Below the pieces are notes generated by a model, which saw only the letters and a program-made list of their open reading frames with translations, did not search any database and was not told where the DNA came from. A DNA stretch of 51,506 nucleotides from Betaproteobacteria bacterium (lineage in GTDB: Bacteria; Pseudomonadota; Gammaproteobacteria; Burkholderiales; Rhodocyclaceae), in the NCBI GenBank assembly GCA_009780885.1, contig WQZF01000012.1, positions 1 to 51,506 of the forward strand, given 5' to 3'. A program made the translations under genes and the position numbers. This document shows, piece by piece, positions 43,400-51,506 of the stretch. The number at the start of each line of letters is the position of its first letter. Position 1 is the first letter of the stretch.

Positions 43400-44140
43400 A
43401 TGCTCCGACATCACAGCTCCATCTCTTTCCATCGCGCCCTTGCGCTTCTCGTCCTGCTTCTTCCTCTTTCCGCCTGGCCGGCGCAGGGCACGGGCTCTCC
43501 TGCGGCCTGTGCGGAACGGCGCGCGACGCAGATCGAACTTTCCGGCGAAGCCTCGGTGATGGCGGCAAACGACCTGGCACAGGCGACGGTCTTTGCGGAG
43601 GCTGTCGGGTCGACGCCGGGCGGCGCGGCAGCAAAGGAAGTCAACAAGAAGATCGAAGCGGCGCTCGCGCTCGCCAAGAAATATCCGAAGGTCGCCGTAC
43701 GAAGCGGCGGCGTGTCCACCTACCGCGAATATGGCAGCAAGATCAGCGCTAAATCGTGGCGCATACGCTCCCAGCTTTTCCTGGAGACGCGCGATGTGGA
43801 GGCGCTTTCGGCGCTGGTCGGGGAATTGCAGGAAACACTCGGAGTTGACGACCTGCGCCTGCGGCCTGCGGCGGAGACGCGAATCAAGGCGGAGAACGAA
43901 GCGACCCTCAAAGCGATGGCCGCATTCCGCGAACGCGCGACGCTGATGGCAGGCGCGATGGGCAAATCATTCAGGATCGTCTACATGAGCCTGAATGGCC
44001 AGCCGAGTATGGTTGCGATAGAGCGGAATATGCCGGTGGCGAGAATGGCAATGTCGGCGCTGGAGAGCCCGATGCCGGTCGAAGCGGGAGAGTCGCAGAT
44101 CAGGGTGACGATCGGCGGGACGATCGAATTGCTCGATTGA
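43400..44140 (+). CDS. SIMPL (DUF541) periplasmic protein
   Basis: This 246-residue exported protein has a signal peptide ending in LSAWPAQ. The mature SIMPL domain has IELSGEASVMAANDLAQATV, VSTYREYG and TLGVDDLRLRPAAETRIKAE. The last residues are RVTIGGTIELLD, the typical C-terminal strand. Function is poorly understood; related proteins affect oxidative stress or surface properties. ATG 43400 is preceded by CTGAGGAC. The stretch 43145-43399 is the divergent promoter region with bcp, in which I saw no gene. Confidence 0.85.
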   Translation: MLRHHSSISFHRALALLVLLLPLSAWPAQGTGSPAACAERRATQIELSGEASVMAANDLAQATVFAEAVGSTPGGAAAKEVNKKIEAALALAKKYPKVAVRSGGVSTYREYGSKISAKSWRIRSQLFLETRDVEALSALVGELQETLGVDDLRLRPAAETRIKAENEATLKAMAAFRERATLMAGAMGKSFRIVYMSLNGQPSMVAIERNMPVARMAMSALESPMPVEAGESQIRVTIGGTIELLD

Positions 44141-44191
44141 GAGCTATGGGTTTGGGAAAGCGCAGCGAATCCCAGGTTTGTGGAGTTGAAT

Positions 44192-44605
44192 ATGCGAATA
44201 ACTTCTGCTGACCAACATTCCTGGATGGAAATAAACTCTCGTCCGGACACAGCAAATTCCGGCTACGAATCTTTCTCACTGGAAGCATCGGTAGACATAG
44301 GGCATGGACAATTTCGAGGCATCAATAACGACGTTCACTTTCTGAATATCGCCGAATTTGCCGCTTCGCTCGATGCCTTTGTGACTGACCGATCTCTGGC
44401 TCCCCGTCTTGAAGGCAGTTATGACTCGTTCATTCAGTTATCGGGAACCGTAAATGAGATCATTCTGGAGTTCAGGATTGGAGATGCCTTTTGCGGCTAC
44501 GCCAGAACGCTTGAATTCCAGGTGTCGGGAGCGTTCGAGATCAACCAGGAGTACTTGCTCTCCCTGGTCGAAAATTTCCGGAATTTTTATTCACACGACG
44601 CTTGA
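44192..44605 (+). CDS. Unrecognised 137-residue protein, possibly WapI/DUF6228-like
   Basis: The start 44192 follows TGGAGTTGAAT; ATG 44180 is also possible. There is no signal peptide. Sequence such as SYDSFIQLSGTVNEIILEFR, LNIAEFAASLDAFVTD and YARTLEFQVSGAFEINQEYL suggests a beta-rich domain resembling small immunity-type families (WapI or DUF6228) in outline, a weak resemblance I could not confirm. The gene is visibly more AT-rich than its neighbours, a sign of transfer. It ends next to a GGATGGGTAG half repeat and is convergent with ftsB without a 78-bp element. Confidence 0.6.
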   Translation: MRITSADQHSWMEINSRPDTANSGYESFSLEASVDIGHGQFRGINNDVHFLNIAEFAASLDAFVTDRSLAPRLEGSYDSFIQLSGTVNEIILEFRIGDAFCGYARTLEFQVSGAFEINQEYLLSLVENFRNFYSHDA

Positions 44606-44619
44606 TGGTTGAAAGGCCG

Positions 44620-44655
44620 CGTAGGATGGGTAGAGCGAAGCGAAACCCATCGTTA
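44620..44655. repeat. Half GGATGGGTAG repeat
   Basis: CGTAGGATGGGTAGAGCGAA then GCGAAACCCATCGTTA is one arm of the family seen whole at 22932-23018. The inverted arm is absent. Confidence 0.7.
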
Positions 44656-44708
44656 CCCCACCGCAAATTTGGCTTGTCCAACCTGCGAACAATGAATTTG
44701 CCGCGCGT

Positions 44709-45089
44709 TCAACGCCCATTCCCGGACATCGCGGGAACGTTGGCCGGGATCTCGTCGAGGTCTTCCTTGTGCTGCCCGTCCGGCGGCGAGGGCGGCGGCG
44801 TGTCTGCCCTTGCAACCGGCCGGCCTGGGATCTGCACGAAGCTTTCATCCTGGCGCGTCATTCCGAGGTCGAAGCGGGCGCGTTCCTCGATGGCGTCGTA
44901 GCCTTGTTTGAGGTCGCGCACTTCCGCATCGAGTCCGGCGTTGCGCGTTTCGAGTTTCTGGTTGGCGGTGCGTTCGGCGTTCAGCTTGCGGTCGTATTCC
45001 CACACGCGCAGCCAGCCGCCCTTGCCGAGCCAGAGGGGATACTGGATCAGGAGAAGGAGCAGGGCGAAGAGGGAGGCGAGCCAGCGCAT
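44709..45089 (-). CDS. ftsB: Cell division protein FtsB
   Basis: This 126-residue bitopic divisome protein has an N-terminal transmembrane helix (MRWLASLFALLLLLIQYPLW), LGKGGWLRVWEYDRKL, then a coiled coil (ANQKLETRNAGLDAEVRDLK), and the conserved YDAIEERARFDLGMTRQDE. FtsB bridges FtsL and FtsQ at the septum. The Pro-rich C-terminal extension is longer than in E. coli. It is downstream of eno, as in most proteobacteria, with a palindromic repeat in between. Confidence 0.93.
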   Translation of the reverse strand: MRWLASLFALLLLLIQYPLWLGKGGWLRVWEYDRKLNAERTANQKLETRNAGLDAEVRDLKQGYDAIEERARFDLGMTRQDESFVQIPGRPVARADTPPPSPPDGQHKEDLDEIPANVPAMSGNGR

Positions 45090-45124
45090 GGGAGGAATCG
45101 GCCGGGGTTGAGCTTTGGACCGCG

Positions 45125-45272
45125 CGGGATGGGTTGAGCGTGAGCGAAACCCATCGGGGTTTCAGGTTTCAGATGGAGGAATGATGGGTTTCGCTTCGCT
45201 CTACCCATCCTACTTGCCGGGTGAATAAATCCGAAAAATCTTCCCTCTCCCGCGCGGGGAGAGGGAGTGTGT
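45125..45272. repeat. Full GGATGGGTAG-type palindrome and a GAGAGGGAG hairpin between eno and ftsB
   Basis: GGGATGGGTTGAGCGTGAGC (45126-45145) begins an arm whose inverse TCGCTTCGCTCTACCCATCC ends near 45210. A further CCCTCTCCCGCGCGGGGAGA then GGGAG hairpin lies at 45242-45268. Both separate ftsB from eno, which are otherwise in the same direction. Confidence 0.68.
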
Positions 45273-45279
45273 TGCGGGT

Positions 45280-49316
<4,037 letters not shown>

Positions 49317-49323
49317 AAAACAG

Positions 49324-49575
49324 TAGGATGGATCCTGCGACTACGCTCTGCTCCGCTCAGGATGACGAATCGGGCTTGCCCTGCGCGGTGGTGATTCATC
49401 ATCCTGCGTGTGCTATCTGTCATCCTGCGCGAAGTCGCAGGATCAAAGCCCCCTTTCCCAAAGGGAGCGCCCCGAGGGTGTATTGCGGGCGACCGGGGAC
49501 GGTCGCCCCTGCAAAACCTCTGCCGCTGTTCAATTCCCCTCCGTGGAGGGGTGGCAGCGAAGCTGACGGGGTGAT
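49324..49575. repeat. Composite repeat block: GGATCCTGCGACT, GGGCGACC and CCCTCCGTGGAGGGG units
   Basis: This stretch strings together an inverted GGATCCTGCGACT...AGTCGCAGGATC pair (49329-49443), GGGCGACCGGGGACGGTCGC then CCC (49487-49509), and TTCCCCTCCGTGGAGGGGTG then GCAGCGAAGCTGACGGGG (49532-49570). Each has relatives elsewhere in the window. No gene was accepted between pyrG and the secreted-protein gene. Confidence 0.65.
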
Positions 49576-49580
49576 TAAAC

Positions 49581-51473
49581 CTACGGAGAGACCCGGAACA
49601 CTCCGCAATAGCGCCCATTCATCATCATCTCATCGGCATTGGCCCCGTGCCCGGTGTACAACTCGGTTCCGGGAATTCCGCGTACATCGAGGCCATTGAC
49701 CAATGTTGTCGTTTTCTGGCCGGATCCGCTTGCACTATCGACCGGCTCGAAGTTGTCCCCGAGTACCGCCCAGCCGTGGGAGCCGTTCTGGAACCAGGCG
49801 CCTCCATAAGCGGCCACGTCAAAGACCTGCTGTCCGGCATTCAGGTTTTGCGTGTGTTTCACCGTCAGCTTCGACCATGTCCCCTTGATCGAGAGCGCAG
49901 AGGGCGGGCAGGAGAATTTTCCGTCGGAGACCATGAAGTTTCCCTTCCCCGGCGTCAGAGCATCTTCCGGGCAGCCATCCTTCGGCATCGGGGTCGTGAT
50001 CCAATCCGGGGCAGACACCTTGCCTTCAAGCACCGTGATCCGGGTACTCGTGCAAACGGGATCGACCGTCGCGCGGATCCTCGCGTTCCCCTCGTTCATC
50101 ACCAGATCCCCATTCCTCGCTTCCAGCAAGGCCGCGTTTGGCATTGGAGTGCTGATGTCCGCCGTGCCGCTATCGAGAATCAACGCGCGTCCGGTTTCGG
50201 CGGCGAAGACCTCGAAACAGGTGTTTTCGGCTTCCGGAACAATCGTGTAGGGCACGTTGTCGATGATCACCGTGACCGGAGCGCTGCCTGAATTGCCGAG
50301 ACAGAACGAAGAATTCCCGGCAGGCGCAGCGCTGCTGCTGCCCGGGGCCAGCGTGTCGCCGTCGGAGAAGACGGGGGTGGGTGTGGGAGAAGGAGTGGGT
50401 TGCGGAGTCGGCGGCGTGGGCGGCTGCGGCTGAGAGGAGAGCGTCAGCGTAAACGACGCATCGGCGACCGTGTTGTTATTCGTTGCGGCGTTTCCAGTCG
50501 CGCCGGTTTGCGAAATCGTGAAGCTATGCGCTCCCGCCCCGAGCGCGTCGATGTCGGCAGAAGACAAGTCAAAGCCGATGTCGCCGTTTGCGCTCGCGCT
50601 CGCCTGGACAGACACGGTTCCACTGCTTGCGGTGAATATCATGCTGTCGCCGCTTGCCAGCCAAGCGCCTGCCAGCGTAGCCGACACGGTTTTTGCCGCG
50701 CCAAGTAGAGCCGTATCGTCATTTGCGCTGATCGTGGGGTCGGCGCTATTGACCGTAATCGTGACGGGCAGTTGGGTTGCGGCGTTATAGCTGGCGGTTG
50801 CGGCGGAATTTATATTCACCGTGCTCGTGCCTTTTCCCTCGATCATGACAAGACCATTTGCATCGCATGTGGCGATTCCGGCAGTGCCAGTGGAATACGT
50901 CAGCGTCGGCGCATCTGTGGAAGCTTGCGCAATCACATCTCCATTGCCGTTGTTCGCCGTCTGCGTAAGTTGCACGGTACTGCCCACATCGCTCATCTTC
51001 TTGCTGATGTCGGATTGCACGATGGTCTGCGGACCTGCGGAGACTATTATGTTGCTATTAATAGTTCCTCCATCGGAATTTGATGCAGTAATCGGCCAGG
51101 TACCCACAGTACCGGGCTGTGCTGTTCCATTGATTACATACTCCTGGCCATTCTCCCAGCCATCAGTTGCTATCAAGCCATCCGGCAGGGTGCCTGAGAT
51201 TGTGATTGGGAACCAAGGAGAAAACCCTGCATAAAATATATAACTACTTCCCATAAACGGAATGTTTACCCCTACCTGTGCGTTTACCGTAGTTGGGCCT
51301 GTAAGTCCGGCTGAAAATGCGGTGATCGGGAGCAGTAGTGTCAACAAAAACAGACTATTGATCCGGCCAGCAGAAGTATGAAGTCTTATTAACCCGGCAA
51401 TTAAATACAATAACGTGATATAATGCGGCGCATGGAAAAGACAGATGCCCGGAAGTTGCCGCGAGAAGCCCAA
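49581..51473 (-). CDS. Secreted Ig-like protein sharing the six-cysteine C-terminal module
   Basis: The frame encodes up to 630 residues. After a hydrophobic signal-like segment (INSLFLLTLLLPITAFSAG) it has Ser/Thr/Ala/Gly-rich beta-type regions, including a Big/Ig-like segment LTYSTGTAGIATCDANGLVM. A Pro-rich linker with PTPSPTPTP follows, then the C-terminal module of about 262 residues (up to nt 50369) that matches the protein at 31007-34132. The true start is uncertain: the ATG at 51473 lies inside the region overlapped by a divergent IS630-type transposase start, and no ATG lies just before the signal segment. A non-ATG start or loss of the 5' end is possible. Confidence 0.72.
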   Translation of the reverse strand: MGFSRQLPGICLFHAPHYITLLYLIAGLIRLHTSAGRINSLFLLTLLLPITAFSAGLTGPTTVNAQVGVNIPFMGSSYIFYAGFSPWFPITISGTLPDGLIATDGWENGQEYVINGTAQPGTVGTWPITASNSDGGTINSNIIVSAGPQTIVQSDISKKMSDVGSTVQLTQTANNGNGDVIAQASTDAPTLTYSTGTAGIATCDANGLVMIEGKGTSTVNINSAATASYNAATQLPVTITVNSADPTISANDDTALLGAAKTVSATLAGAWLASGDSMIFTASSGTVSVQASASANGDIGFDLSSADIDALGAGAHSFTISQTGATGNAATNNNTVADASFTLTLSSQPQPPTPPTPQPTPSPTPTPVFSDGDTLAPGSSSAAPAGNSSFCLGNSGSAPVTVIIDNVPYTIVPEAENTCFEVFAAETGRALILDSGTADISTPMPNAALLEARNGDLVMNEGNARIRATVDPVCTSTRITVLEGKVSAPDWITTPMPKDGCPEDALTPGKGNFMVSDGKFSCPPSALSIKGTWSKLTVKHTQNLNAGQQVFDVAAYGGAWFQNGSHGWAVLGDNFEPVDSASGSGQKTTTLVNGLDVRGIPGTELYTGHGANADEMMMNGRYCGVFRVSP

Positions 51474-51506
51474 GACGAAATGCGCCGTCAGGCGATGCGG
51501 ATGCGA
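51432..51506 (+). CDS. IS630-family transposase, N-terminal fragment cut by the window end
   Basis: ATG 51432 opens a frame to the window end encoding 25 residues beginning MEKTDARKLPREAQDEMRRQ. This matches the beginning of IS630-family transposases as I recall them, whose next part is a helix-turn-helix. The product is incomplete here, so the family assignment is tentative. The insertion would lie immediately upstream of the secreted-protein gene. Confidence 0.6.
   Translation, partial: MEKTDARKLPREAQDEMRRQAMRMR

Overview
The window looks like a chromosomal segment of a GC-rich betaproteobacterium, probably Rhodocyclales-like. This rests on gene order (aroQ-accB-accC-prmA-zinc-ribbon/DUF3426, pyrG-kdsA-eno-ftsB, rne divergent from rluC-HAD phosphatase, mpl next to a nucleotidyltransferase) and on the protein families, not on a database match. 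Most of the sequence is core housekeeping. It is interrupted by repeat-rich intergenic islands, insertion-sequence remnants, and two secreted proteins that share an unrecognised C-terminal module.

Layout. 1-450: insertion-sequence end, inverted repeat and the first copy of a 78-bp AT-rich palindromic element. 454-5041: gluQ, a DUF1090 protein, an SDR dehydrogenase, meso-DAP dehydrogenase, a TumE/TumA-type toxin-antitoxin pair and a small exported protein. 5091-13321: trmJ, suhB, the PEP synthase regulator, the two N-end-rule aminoacyl transferases, a MoxR/VWA pair, DUF1841 and an NHL-repeat protein. 13436-13728: a tRNA-Gly/tRNA-Cys unit with a consensus promoter and a terminator. 13838-20154 (minus strand): PfkB kinase, DUF3426, prmA, accC, accB, aroQ and a nucleotidyltransferase. 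20261-21670: mpl. 21671-23440: a degraded accessory island with palindromic repeats, an orphan IS end, a small XRE-like gene and a broken AlbA_2 gene. 23450-26096: molybdenum cofactor genes mobB, moeA, moaD, moaE. 26208-30298: a GGDEF protein with a degenerate EAL domain and a LysE exporter. 30299-31006: IS200/IS605-like end and a foldback MITE. 31007-34132: a 1041-residue glycine-rich secreted protein. 34348-44140: sodB, rne, rluC, a HAD phosphatase, exbD-exbB-tonB, slyD, bcp and a SIMPL protein. 44192-49155: an orphan gene, then ftsB-eno-kdsA-pyrG on the minus strand. 49156-51506: repeats, the second secreted protein and the start of an IS630-type transposase.

The most striking signal is a family of 78-bp elements: eight well-preserved copies, one decayed copy and one half copy. 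They have fixed length, long AT-rich inverted arms (ATTTTCTAAATT ... AATTTAGAAAAT) and a conserved internal GCTACWGTAGTG core. They sit at gene 3' ends: five of seven convergent gene pairs carry one, no divergent pair does, and two copies touch a stop codon. I do not recognise this family. It could be a 3'-end or terminator element, a protein-binding site, or a non-autonomous mobile element. The second signal is the roughly 265-residue C-terminal module with six conserved cysteines, shared by the secreted proteins at 31007-34132 and 49581-51473, which otherwise have unrelated N-terminal regions.

Functionally the core genes cover tRNA modification and charging, fatty-acid initiation (AccB/AccC), peptidoglycan precursor supply and recycling (Ddh, Mpl), LPS precursor synthesis (KdsA), CTP synthesis, glycolysis (enolase), RNA turnover (RNase E), TonB-dependent uptake energy and oxidative stress defence (SodB, Bcp). 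All product names are from reading motifs and overall sequence; no search was run.
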